A stretch of 64,000 bases of DNA from Mesostigma viride (taxonomy: Eukaryota; Streptophyta; Mesostigmatophyceae; Mesostigmatales; Mesostigmataceae), in contig RPFO01000127.1 of NCBI GenBank assembly GCA_009746045.1, forward strand, positions 2,005,061-2,069,060, written 5' to 3'. The notes under the pieces are model-generated. The model worked only from the letters and a program-made list of their open reading frames with translations. It ran no database searches and was not told the origin of the DNA. Both the position numbers and the translations under genes were made by a program. Shown here in pieces: positions 56,301-64,000 of the stretch (position 1 is the first letter of the stretch; every line of letters begins with the position of its first letter).

Positions 56301-57373
56301 GCTATCCGCAACTGCCAAAAACCATCCGCACAATCCAGTACTGTGAAACAAGTGGAACCTTTAACCTTATTAAATATATCGTCAATACGAGGTAGAGGGT
56401 ATTTAGATTTCACAGTAATATCATTCAACTTCCTATAATCAGTAACTAGGCGAAACTTGCCATTTGGCTTAGGAACTAACAGGACACCAGCTGAGTAGGG
56501 GGAGTTACTAGGCTCTATCAATCCTGCTTCTAATAATGACACTAAAATCTGTTTTAGTTCCTTTAACTCGGTAGGGCCCATTCTATACATCGGAGAGTGC
56601 GTAGGAACTGCACCGTCCTTGATAACTACACGGTGTAAAACAGAACGAGGAGGAGGATAAGAAGGAGTCTTTTCTTCAAATACTTTTGAGGAATCTATCA
56701 CAGCCATGTATCTTACTATTTCATTTTCAGTAAATCCTACTCCTATTGTATCCACTGTATTTACATCTATATCCACACTATTGTTAGTGATAGGTATCTG
56801 TTGTACTTCTAACTGAAGGAACATACATAATAGGTATCCATTTTGCTTTAATTCAGAACGTAATTCGTCATTTGACATTATTACTTCAGGTATAGGTCTT
56901 ACAGGAGGATCAACAGGTGTAGGAGGAGTAATATCTACCAAGGATAAATTTTCCAATCTATAATGACGTTCAGGTACCCAGTAAGAGCTATCTGGAAACC
57001 AAATGACCATGGTATCATAATTAATAGTAATCTTATTATCCTGGTGCCAATCTAATCCTAGTAATACATCAGCGGTAGTGATAGGGCCTATAGTGGCCGT
57101 CAGGTTGACAGTACGTCCTTGTATAACCATGGGAAGGGACACCGTACCCGGGGAATGACTGGTGCGACCATCAGCATAATGAACAGTAACGGGTTTGGTG
57201 TGAGGGGTAGGGACTAGTCCTAAACGTCTAACTAGGGCCTCGCTCACAAAGGAGCTAGCCGCACCGCTATCTACCAACACAGAGACATTCAAGAGTTCAT
57301 CAGCATGCAAGAAGGGGTCTACAACAGTGTGAGGGACGGTTAAACCACCATTCAAGAACATAAGAGGACGCAC
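53354..57373 (-). CDS. pol: Pol polyprotein: protease, reverse transcriptase, RNase H, integrase, chromodomain
   Basis: One open frame of 1339 residues. Protease: LVDSGAAS with D35. RT: LVTDYRKLN at 309-317 and YLDDILIYSPD with YLDD at 435-438. RNase H: ATDAS at 581-585, E624, D664. Integrase: zinc finger H902, H907, C937, C940, and catalytic D970, D1031, E1067 (exact D-35-E spacing). C-terminus 1277-1339 is a chromodomain (ESIVAHRDIKKGRG, then YKVKWMYA and VWYTESEL), which tethers integration to marked chromatin. Order PR-RT-RH-IN-CHD is that of chromoviruses. Unusual points: about 25 extra residues (around 405-430) just before YLDD, and about 14 extra residues (around 645-658) inside RNase H. 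All catalytic residues are present, so the protein may be active. Confidence 0.95.
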   Translation of the reverse strand: MRPLMFLNGGLTVPHTVVDPFLHADELLNVSVLVDSGAASSFVSEALVRRLGLVPTPHTKPVTVHYADGRTSHSPGTVSLPMVIQGRTVNLTATIGPITTADVLLGLDWHQDNKITINYDTMVIWFPDSSYWVPERHYRLENLSLVDITPPTPVDPPVRPIPEVIMSNDELRSELKQNGYLLCMFLQLEVQQIPITNNSVDIDVNTVDTIGVGFTENEIVRYMAVIDSSKVFEEKTPSYPPPRSVLHRVVIKDGAVPTHSPMYRMGPTELKELKQILVSLLEAGLIEPSNSPYSAGVLLVPKPNGKFRLVTDYRKLNDITVKSKYPLPRIDDIFNKVKGSTCFTVLDCADGFWQLRIAPEDCHKTAFATPFGHYQFRVAAMGLCNSPASFQMLMNEVLRPVMGNSHLPQVSSDLKDPSFSSVSLSEHDRSCAQAYLDDILIYSPDFETHLRDLKKVLEIMAENSLWARRAKVRSGRSVPFLGHVLSDAGVATDPDKTKSIQEWPTPTDVKGVRSFLGIASYYRRFIPRFATIAAPINHLLKKDIPFVWSSECQSAFQCLKSLLLSPPVLILPDTTKPFVVATDASKVAIGGVLLQDQGQGLQPIEYISRTMLPAERNYPVHQQELLAVVYCCHAWQHFLKGAQFDVCLNEPCELDPYRLVIQTDHRPLTHLLSQPNLTPRQARWMEFLAQFSPFKLQYVKGVDNIVPDALSRRADYSFFEDLDVLNITLVPTTMGVTPYGELPDDDSYAYLFHTAVRMPDLLSHVGLSLPCEALPVASVGGEGKNKISIPLSHIATRSGKSYENVVPLGPPLLFGKAVGDLFKPVLDTSVAMPTSDLERLISRFTATEPEALAAIAAHPQQLGKHPCKFVGGFLYVQIADSPPQWRLYVPPICRSSLLFELHDLAAHQGGKRVRDLVARSYYWPSLYKDVDEYVRTCQSCQEMKPNNVGQIAEPRTLPDPIMPWDSIMMDFVGPFRKNDRGNAQILVFIDRFTRMCHLVPCPLELTARDCARLYLNNVYRYHGLSRQFISDKDKLFTSDFWQQFFAAIGTKVTYGTAYHSSSSHLVERLNRVVEEALRHYVNGSGSDWEDYLCLVEFSLNNCPQAAHGYTPFFLDTGRQPLTPTSLLASPLRDKDDVSRDTVEGVQSLLDRMKTAHDHAISGYQKAQAKYLARLRASLDRRAPEIEVGDLVLVEGPRVGRFAHKFEAELKVKLRPAFLGPFHVLSRVGNFLYKVDIPTSWQTHSNTFHRSQLKLYHPSTFAGRELAPAPLEHNPDTGEVEDEVESIVAHRDIKKGRGTQRQYKVKWMYARSEVDKVWYTESELDGCSRLLQEYKTLHKL

Positions 57374-57739
57374 ACGTAGTGGTAGGGAAGATTCAGCTCC
57401 TACAGAGGTTATAAAAACAGGCAGGCAAAAATTTTATCTGGGGTACTATCTAAGGACCTGTCCAGGTTACCCCCGGCTGACAGGCCTACTGTTCCCCCTC
57501 CCCCCCAAATCCATAGGAACGAACCCCGAAGAAGACCCTGGCGAAAAGCCACTGCTGGAGGGTCACGAGGGATTGAAGAGGGTGCGGGAGCCTGATTATC
57601 ATAGGGGAACCCTGGGGATCCTGTCTGCACAGCATTCAGCCTACTAGGGGTAGCTGAAGGATGCGTCCTGAAGTAGGACGAATAGGAGCACGCTGAGGGG
57701 TACGAGGAGGGCGAGCGTCGGGATGAGGGGGAGCACCCG

Positions 57740-58983
57740 AAAGGAACTTGGGGCACTCACGTTTAAGATGACCTACTTCCTTACAATGATAGCATGTGAT
57801 ATGAGAGACATCAAGGCTGAAAGGTCAGTAACACAGATATCTAATTCTTCTACATAGGAGTTCTCCTCCTCAGGGGTAAGGATAATATTATTAATACGGG
57901 AACGGGTAGGAAGAGAAGGGTGGTGAAGAAATCTGCTACACGCAAGAGATGCTGGCGCACATGCTTGAGGGGCAGATCAGTAAAACGGTAGGCAGAGAAC
58001 TGGCGCTTGACTTCACGTAATAAGGGTCTACTGAGGCCTGAGGAAGCGAGCACGTACTTCTGCACCCGACAAATCCCTAATTCGTACCATCTGAGCATCA
58101 AACTCTTTCATATACTCCTTAAATGATTTGGTACCCTGCTGCAAGGTACCAAAGGCTAATCTATCCTGCCAATCTGAATCAGGAGGGACTAAATGGTTCT
58201 CTAAACGCTTAAACAATTCTGCTACAGAGTTAGGGTAGGCATGAGAGGCCAAAGACTCACACTGAATGAGGTTAGCAAGCTCAGGAGTAATACAGGTTGT
58301 GAGATAGTGAGGAACTAATACAGCATCAGAAAGACGCCATCTATTATGATTCTGCCACGACTCCGTGTTCTGTGTAAGCAACATAATAAAGGTGAAAAAC
58401 TGTTGAGGGGTAGACTTGACATCCAGCTTGGGAAGGTTAGCAAAGAGGGGAAGAGCAGGGGCTTAGGGGGATTAGAAGAGTCAGTTTTTCCCATAGGGCC
58501 ACTAGCTTCCACTGCTACATAAGCGGGATAGAAGGAAGGAAGAGGAAAAGTCTTGGGTAGGGGTCTAGACGGGGCCACCGTTTCAGGCTGGTGCCCATAA
58601 GAGAAGGGGACAGTATATTGCTCACGAAGAGAGGAATAGGCAAAATGATCATAATTTCTGTCATCTAAGGGCATGGTACTGAAATCACTATTAACTTCTA
58701 AATCAGCCACACGGGTAGGGACCTGGGCTGCCTCATAGGCCGTCTCAGGGTAGGACCAGGAAGCAGGTGGGTAAAAGGGAACTGCACTAGGGCGCCCAGA
58801 AGGACCGACAGGGGCAGAGGCACGACCCGTGTTAAGAGCAGGCATGGAAGGAACAGGGTGGGAAGGAGGCCTAAAAACATTGTTAGTTAGTGAGGACCTG
58901 CTGGAGGGTTGAGCCAAGGTTGCAGGAGGGGCAGGGGCCTGGTTCAGGGTAAGGGAAGGGTCATCACTAAATCTGACTTGCAT
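57740..58983 (-). pseudogene. gag: Gag of the chromovirus: capsid and CCHC zinc knuckle, several frame changes
   Basis: A Pro/Ser-rich N-terminal part (58983 to about 58440) is followed in other frames by a capsid-like domain (FTFIMLLTQNTESWQNHNRW, LAFGTLQQGTKSFKEYMKEF) to 58028, then REVKRQFSAYRFTDLP to about 57920, and a zinc knuckle CYHCKEVGHLKREC at 57794-57753. This is the usual Ty3 Gag order and should package the RNA. At least three single-base changes split the frame, the first at a CCCC run. Because pol is intact and the LTRs are nearly identical, sequencing error is as likely as real decay. Confidence 0.75.
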
Positions 58984-59330
58984 ACGTTGACGTTGTTCAT
59001 AGGTAGGAGGGGTAAGTGAGGGACGACGGCGACCATCAGCAAGAGGAGAAGGAGGTGAGGCACGAAGATTACCTTGAGGAGTGAGATGGTGTACCGTTTC
59101 AAGTGAGTCCCGTCGGTTACCCGATTGTTGTTATGGTTGTATTATTATTATTCATAGTAGGAGTATTGGTAGGTATAGGCGACAGGTTACCACCCACTGG
59201 ATCCATTTTTGTTTAAGTAAATGATCAAAAATCTAACTGAAAGCAGCAAGGATAAAGGACAAGGCCTAATATAAGGCAAGGAAAGAAAAGGAAAAGATTT
59301 TAATGGTTTAAAAGAAAGGAACAATTTAAA

Positions 59331-59723
59331 TCAGTCCTTTTTAACAACAGTAATGGATAGGGAACCGAATTCCAAGGTGAGAGGAGTATCTAAGCTAGAT
59401 GAGGATGCAGCCCTCTTAGGGGGAGACGAAGGAGGGGTAGCAAAATCTAGAGCTTCTACAGGAGGGCGACCATGAGGAGTAGAACGTACGTGTAGGCCTA
59501 GATCTGATACGCTATGGTCTATAAGGAATTGTTGAGCTTCCTCGAAGGTAACAAATTTCTTATACCTAATTACATTATATGTACGGTTTTGCACTATCTT
59601 CCTAGCATCTGACCAAGAGAGGAAAATGGCTGACCATTGAGGGGTAATAACTACGTAATACTTAGCTAAACTATTATCACTAGATGAATGGGAAGGCGCA
59701 GTAAAAACACGACGTTGACTCAT
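59331..59723 (-). CDS. Accessory ORF with caulimovirus-viroplasmin / RNase H1 N-terminal type domain
   Basis: An open frame of 130 residues lies between the 5' LTR and gag. Residues about 21-70 read KYYVVITPQWSAIFLSWSDA, followed by an RTYNVIRYKKF strand and TFEEAQQFLIDH. This fits the small domain found at the N-terminus of eukaryotic RNase H1 and in caulimovirus P6 (YYVV--G---GIY-SW-EA---V-----A-YK-F-T-EEA--FL). In RNase H1 it binds RNA/DNA hybrids and double-stranded RNA. The rest is Ser/Pro-rich. It has its own ATG (59723) and stop and no frame damage. A role in reverse transcription or RNA binding is inference. Confidence 0.7.
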   Translation of the reverse strand: MSQRRVFTAPSHSSSDNSLAKYYVVITPQWSAIFLSWSDARKIVQNRTYNVIRYKKFVTFEEAQQFLIDHSVSDLGLHVRSTPHGRPPVEALDFATPPSSPPKRAASSSSLDTPLTLEFGSLSITVVKKD

Positions 59724-60240
59724 GATAACTCACCTGGCGTGTCTTGTGATGTCAAGCTAGACGAGGTAGGGGTAGGCGACTTAGCTTGACGATCTGGATC
59801 ACCGAAAGAAGAAGGAGGGCGGGAGTTTCCAGCTCTCGTCCTAAGTCAGCGGCCGGATATCCCAGCGCTCGTCCTAACACAGCGCCCCGTAACTCTGCGG
59901 GTGCGGCCGTCTAATAAAGCAGCAGCACAAGGAAAAAGGTGTAGGTACGGCGACGCTAATCGTCTCCGAACAGTAATACTCCCCGATCTAAGGCAGGAAA
60001 CAACCGTAAGCAGGAAAACAAGGCGAAGGACAGGCTAACTACGAAAGGATTTATCCGCTGTGAGCAGGTCTAGCTTCTAGGTAAAGCGTGTCCCGAAACG
60101 GGCAGCACGACGCTCCTAGCTTGAAGGCGACCCGCCCATTACCTATCAAGGAAGTGTCGACTTCTTGTTCCTGGACGCGGAAGGGGTCTTGAAAAGGTGT
60201 ATGTGGCAAGGGATAGTCGTCTCGTTCACTACCTACTGAA

Positions 60241-60255
60241 GTTCCTCCGGAACCA
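60241..60255 (-). other. Primer binding site
   Basis: One base inside the 5' LTR the minus strand reads TGGTTCCGGAGGAAC, which is complementary to a tRNA 3' end finishing CTCCGGAACCA. The TGG start fits the tRNA CCA end; I could not identify which tRNA it is. Confidence 0.75.
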
Positions 60256-60256
60256 T

Positions 60257-60829
60257 TGTTACGCCGCGGATATCTACCTCCACCTCTACCTCTAATGGGC
60301 CTGATACTACCTAAACTGGTCAGGCCTCCTCTACTTAACCCTCTGGCGAAAGACGAACGTGACGGAGCTGATCTCAATGCATTAACGTAAGTGTTGCTAT
60401 AATACGCCATACAACCATTTATCAAAACCCGTTTACTCCAGGAATAGAGGAAGGAAACACAACTACACTGCCGTGACCCAAGCCTAAATGTGTCAATTCA
60501 CTTAACACACGCCGAGTACACACACAAGGGGTAGAACGCGCATAAATGGTCACCAACGGTCCAACACGCTCGGGCCGACATGGCCCTCGCCTACAGGTGC
60601 ACGCTGGTCCACTAAATCTACTGATGCACGCTGGTCCACTACATTCTACCACAGGATCAGGACCACTAGTAAAGTACGCGGCGCGGCGCCCAACGGCACC
60701 CAATGTACCACAGTACTGTTACGAGGACAATAATGTCCCGGTAGGAGCCTAAACGTAAACCTAGGGACAACCGAGGCAAAGGACCTAATTTACGTCCGTA
60801 ACTACAACGAATTGTTACGCGACGTAACA
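60257..60829 (-). repeat. 5' LTR of the chromovirus
   Basis: 573 bp, same ends as the 3' LTR, and identical apart from two substitutions. As the 5' copy in gene sense it should contain the element's promoter. Confidence 0.97.
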
Positions 60830-60834
60830 GCCAG
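60830..60834. other. Target site duplication, right copy (GCCAG)
   Basis: Matches 50032-50036. Confidence 0.9.
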
Positions 60835-60839
60835 GTCAG

Positions 60840-61187
60840 GATATCAAGGAGACAACCGCAGCGCAGGCCAGAAATCGGGGAATCCGGACCATGGTAGCTC
60901 GAGCCTGCCGTTATCTTGTCCGCGTGTTCGAGTCGTTCAGGATGATGAAGATGAATGTGATGAAATGTGTATCCGTGTGCATTGAAATAATTATGCATGG
61001 CTGGCTTACGTGTAGAGCGACTAGATGACCTAGACGGTGGGGCCGGAAACAGCATGCTTGATCAGGGCGTGTGTTTCGCTGATGTAGATAGATTAGACCG
61101 GTAGGACTGTTTGCACCCATCCATCCATCCATCGGGGTTAATGCTCCGTGACTCCCCAACGGGAGCACGAGTTTAATTAATTAATTG
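60840..61187 (+). mobile_element. Short dispersed element, ATATCAAGGAGACAACC family, member B, full length
   Basis: It starts ATATCAAGGAGACAACC, aligns with 27528-27790 for about 240 bp, then continues into (CATC)n, the CTCCCCAACGGGAG hairpin (61152-61165) and a TTAATTAATTAATT tail. This is the most complete member in the window, about 345 bp. Confidence 0.7.
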
Positions 61188-61194
61188 GCAAACT

Positions 61195-61475
61195 TGCGCG
61201 CGCGCCGGGCACCGGCGCGGCGCGACCCGGACCTATGTGACACAACTGCTTGAAGATGCAGGGCTTCTGGGACTATCCGTACTCCGCGCCCGCATGTTTG
61301 ACAAGGAGAAATGGGCTGCCATCTGCGATAAGCACCTCCCCGAGGGGTATGCTCCTGTTTTCTCCCCACGGGCCCCGCGGCCCGTTGCTAGCCAGGGTAG
61401 AAGTCCGCAGGTGGAGGTTATTGGTCCTGAGGATAGCCGCTACACTACCGCCTCGTCTGCCATCACAACGGTATG
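61195..61475 (+). repeat. Dispersed repeat of unknown type, partner of 31925-32215
   Basis: It contains an open frame (61237-61473) with LLEDAGLLGLSVLRARMFDK and KWAAICDKHLPEG. Presence of an inverted diverged copy at 32 kb suggests transposon-derived coding sequence. Confidence 0.55.
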
Positions 61476-61699
61476 AAAGTGCCAAAAACCTACCTTATAA
61501 GCCCTACATGGAGCAGATTAAGTCCAAACATGCTAGATATGTGCAGGCAGCATGTTTGGGACACCAATTGAAGGAATTGAACTTTCCAGATTTTTCTGAC
61601 CTCGGTTGGTCTATTTTTGGCACATCTATTTTTAGCAAATTTTCAGGTTTTATAATAAACATAGCCCGTATAACATGCAAATGAAGAGCTCCTGGCCTG

Positions 61700-62460
61700 G
61701 CTGCTTGCAAGGAGACTGATGCTCATGACTACCAACTGTGCACCAGGTCCCATGGTCATCTGACCCCGTTTAGTGACAAAATGCCACCAAATGCTAGCAA
61801 AAACGCGAGTTTTTCACCACATAATGTTGCAGTTTCCACACAAGTTGTGCCCAGCTGAGGCTGGATCTCTGCATGCATGCTTAACATCATTATTTTAGAC
61901 ATTGTGAAAAAATTCAGGTCCTTAACACTTCGTTTGGTGACATTTTGCTGACAAATGCTAGCAAAAACGCACGTTTTTCACCTTTTTCACCACCATTCAT
62001 TGCAGTTTCCATACAAGGTGTGAACAATTGAGGCTGGAAATTTGCAGGCAGACTTGAAATTGCTAGTTTAGCCAATGCACAAAAATCCAGGTCAACCAGG
62101 TGTCATTTGATGGCAGTTTGTCAGCAAATGTTACCAAAATTGCGCGATTTTCGCGTTTTTCGCCACAGTTCATAGCAGTTTTCATAGAATTTGTGAACCA
62201 TTGAGACTGGAAATTTGCAGGAAGACTTGAAATTGCTAGTTTAGCCAATGCACAAAAATCCAGGGCAACCAGGTATCATTTGATGGCAGTTTGTCAGCAA
62301 ATGTTACCAAAATTGCGCGATTTTCGCCATTCTCACCACAACTCATTGCAGTTTTCATAGAAGGTGTGCTCAGTTGAGGCTGGAACTTTGCAGGCAGGCT
62401 TAAAATCGCTAGTTTAGACAATGCACAAAAATCCAGGTCAATCAGGTGTCATTTGGTTGA
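61700..62460. repeat. 173-bp tandem repeat, about four diverged copies
   Basis: AGACTTGAAATTGCTAGTTT recurs at 62050 and 62223 and, diverged, near 62396; an older unit is visible near 61877. Shared inner landmarks are GTCAGCAAATGTTACCAAAA and TTCATAGAA. AT-rich and non-coding; frames of 61 codons in it are repeat products. Confidence 0.8.
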
Positions 62461-63110
62461 GTAATACATGCAATACATGTCAGTTTCGCTTCTAAGACGC
62501 TCACTGATTGAGCAAACCTCCTAAGTGAAATATGGTAAACTCCCATTTATATGGCTTGCTAACTATAAAATCCTTTCATCCATTATGTAATATTTACGAC
62601 TTTTGTGGCATACAAATAAAATTTTGTTCATCTAAACATTGGCTGGACCCAGCTGGCTATATGCCCAAGTGGCCACGCTGAGGCGATTCCTATTGAGGGG
62701 CTTGCTGAAAATACCACTCGCAGCTGTCACAGGGGCTAGAAGGTCTATTCTACACCCACAGCATGCAAAGTAGACCTAAACCCAACCTGGATATGCAGCA
62801 ATCATCACGTACCAGCCGTGAGGGTTGAAGGTCACTCGGCAGGCGGCATGGCGACGATGCGTTTGCGCACCATTGTTGTGGCGTCGCTAAGTGTAAGTAG
62901 TGGTATATCCCTTGACAAGGCCTGCCTGACCTTGTCACACCTCATCCCCCATTCCTCAACTTGCATACCTCATGCTCCTGCCTAGACTATCAGCCTGGGC
63001 CTGCCTTGCTGGCCACGCAGCTTCCATGTTGGACGTCCAACTCCTCAGCCAGCATGGTGGCATTGATGAAGTAGCCACTGACAAATCCCCCCGTCGCTGC
63101 CTCAAGGTTT
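62461..63110. other. No gene recognised
   Basis: Short frames only; no motif noted. Confidence 0.4.
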
Positions 63111-63113
63111 GCC

Positions 63114-63853
63114 CTAAGCAACTAAATAAACTTGGCCACTATCATACCTAGCATGAAGTGACCACTGCACAATATCAGTCAGCTCCCTGGCCACAGGCGT
63201 ACCACAGTCCACATTAACGCATGCTGCATGAGGCCAACTCTCCATATCCCTTTCTCGTTGTGGTCTTGCTCTTGCCCTTGCCCTTGCCCTTGCGCTTGCC
63301 AACTGTCAGTCATCCTTGTAGCTTGTGCCATGCTTCTCCCAGCCATCCTTGACTGTCTCCCAACTACTGCACTTCCTCAGCTAAACTGTCAAACTAGGTC
63401 GTGCCTCATCCCATCTCTCATTGCCGTAAGGACCCGAAGTCTGGCTTGCATCTCAGCAATGGTTCGTATGTGTGCCTGTCTTTCTGGTGAGTGGCAGTGG
63501 CCTTGGAGTAAGAGGCCGTTGAGCATGTGCATTGTGCATGTGTGTGTGGTTCTCTTGGCAATCGAACCCTTGCACCGCTGGCATTGTGATGAATGGCCAT
63601 GCCCTCTGCCATAACGTCGCCAAATTCTGCCAACATGCATCATAGGAAAATCAGGGGTTGCTGGTAGGCCACAAGAAATGAGAAACCAAGTTGCACATAC
63701 CTTAGTATCTGAAGGCAGGTTTTGGGTTTCTTCATTGGCGCTGGTGGCAGCGTGCGTAGTAACTGGCTCATTTACCGTGCCCTTCGCCAGCACGCACAGC
63801 CTGAACTGCATGAACGTTGGCGTCCATGATGACGCCCTCGGCTCATCAGTCAT
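63114..63853 (-). CDS. Unrecognised candidate coding region
   Basis: A minus frame of 154 codons (63853-63389) is followed by another open part (63302-63114). The first contains SQCQRCKGSIAKRTTHTC and a later CHSPERQAHIRTIAEMQARL, so Cys/His pairs are present but with no known spacing. A GTATGT donor-like site follows LPSDTK near 63704. An adjacent frame near 63826 reads GVIMDAN, faintly like the start of Kyakuja-Dileera-Zisupton transposases; this is weak. An (AAGGGC)n-type short repeat lies at about 63268-63298. It could be an exon set of a real gene or transposon debris. Confidence 0.25.
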
Positions 63854-64000
63854 GGTGTCACCGTGGGTGATGAAGGCAGCTTGGGTGCTGGCATGGAAGG
63901 CATCATGTGCACTAGGCCGCCATGTGGCCGCAGCACAGGTAGCAGACCTAGCCCAGCAATCGACTCTCTCCCTGCTCTCATGGCATCACACCCGCTCCAC
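63854..64000. other. Window end, no feature recognised
   Basis: No motif seen. Confidence 0.3.

Larger units (their letters stand above)
50037..60829 (-). mobile_element. Complete Ty3-type (Metaviridae) chromovirus retrotransposon, 10.8 kb
   Basis: Two 573-bp LTRs flank an internal region with, in sense order, a PBS, a 130-codon accessory ORF, gag, pol ending in a chromodomain, a large extra reading region, and a PPT. The pair GCCAG directly outside both LTRs is a 5-bp target duplication. The LTRs differ at two sites only, so insertion is recent. Pol is fully open; gag and the downstream region each contain single-base frame changes. The element sits beside, not in, a short dispersed element whose start is at 60840. 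Confidence 0.95.

Noticed and set aside
1-64000. tRNA or rRNA genes
   Set aside because: None recognised by eye on either strand; a covariance-model scan would be needed to exclude them.

Overview
This window is nuclear DNA of a eukaryote, most probably a chlorophyte green alga. Three intron-rich genes can be rebuilt exon by exon. Exons are GC-rich, with GT-AG introns and one GC-AG intron. TGTAA, the usual green-algal poly(A) signal, lies just downstream of two of the stops. The lineage is inferred from these features and was not tested by any search.

Layout. 1-4.2 kb: remnants of non-LTR retrotransposons, with two ORF1-only copies and a reverse-transcriptase tail. 5.06-15.96 kb (minus): a gene for the nuclear-pore WD-repeat protein ALADIN in about 13 exons. 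18.16-22.86 kb (plus): a six-exon gene for the mitochondrial porin VDAC, divergent from ALADIN across a 2.2-kb spacer. 23.7-32.2 kb: decayed LINE endonuclease and reverse-transcriptase pieces, more ORF1 remnants, short dispersed elements and local tandem repeats. 32.45-47.66 kb (minus): an 11-exon gene for a TRAF7-like RING, TRAF-zinc-finger, coiled-coil and WD40 protein of 620 residues, with each of the seven WD40 blades in its own phase-0 exon. Intron 9 of that gene holds a 4.43-kb array of an 8-bp repeat. 50.04-60.83 kb (minus): a complete 10.8-kb Ty3-type chromovirus with 573-bp LTRs, a perfect 5-bp target duplication, PBS, PPT, an intact 1339-aa pol, and two extra open regions. One encodes a caulimovirus-viroplasmin / RNase H1 N-terminal type domain upstream of gag. 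The other is a large unrecognised protein in the env position. 60.8-64 kb: short dispersed elements, a 173-bp tandem repeat and an unrecognised candidate gene.

The host genes are ordinary cellular genes: nuclear pore, mitochondrial outer membrane and ubiquitin ligase. What stands out is what surrounds them. Nearly every intron has its own private minisatellite. The short retroelements share a 3' hairpin (CTCCCAACGGAG type) followed by different microsatellite tails. The retrotransposon carries two accessory reading regions that I cannot place in a standard chromovirus.
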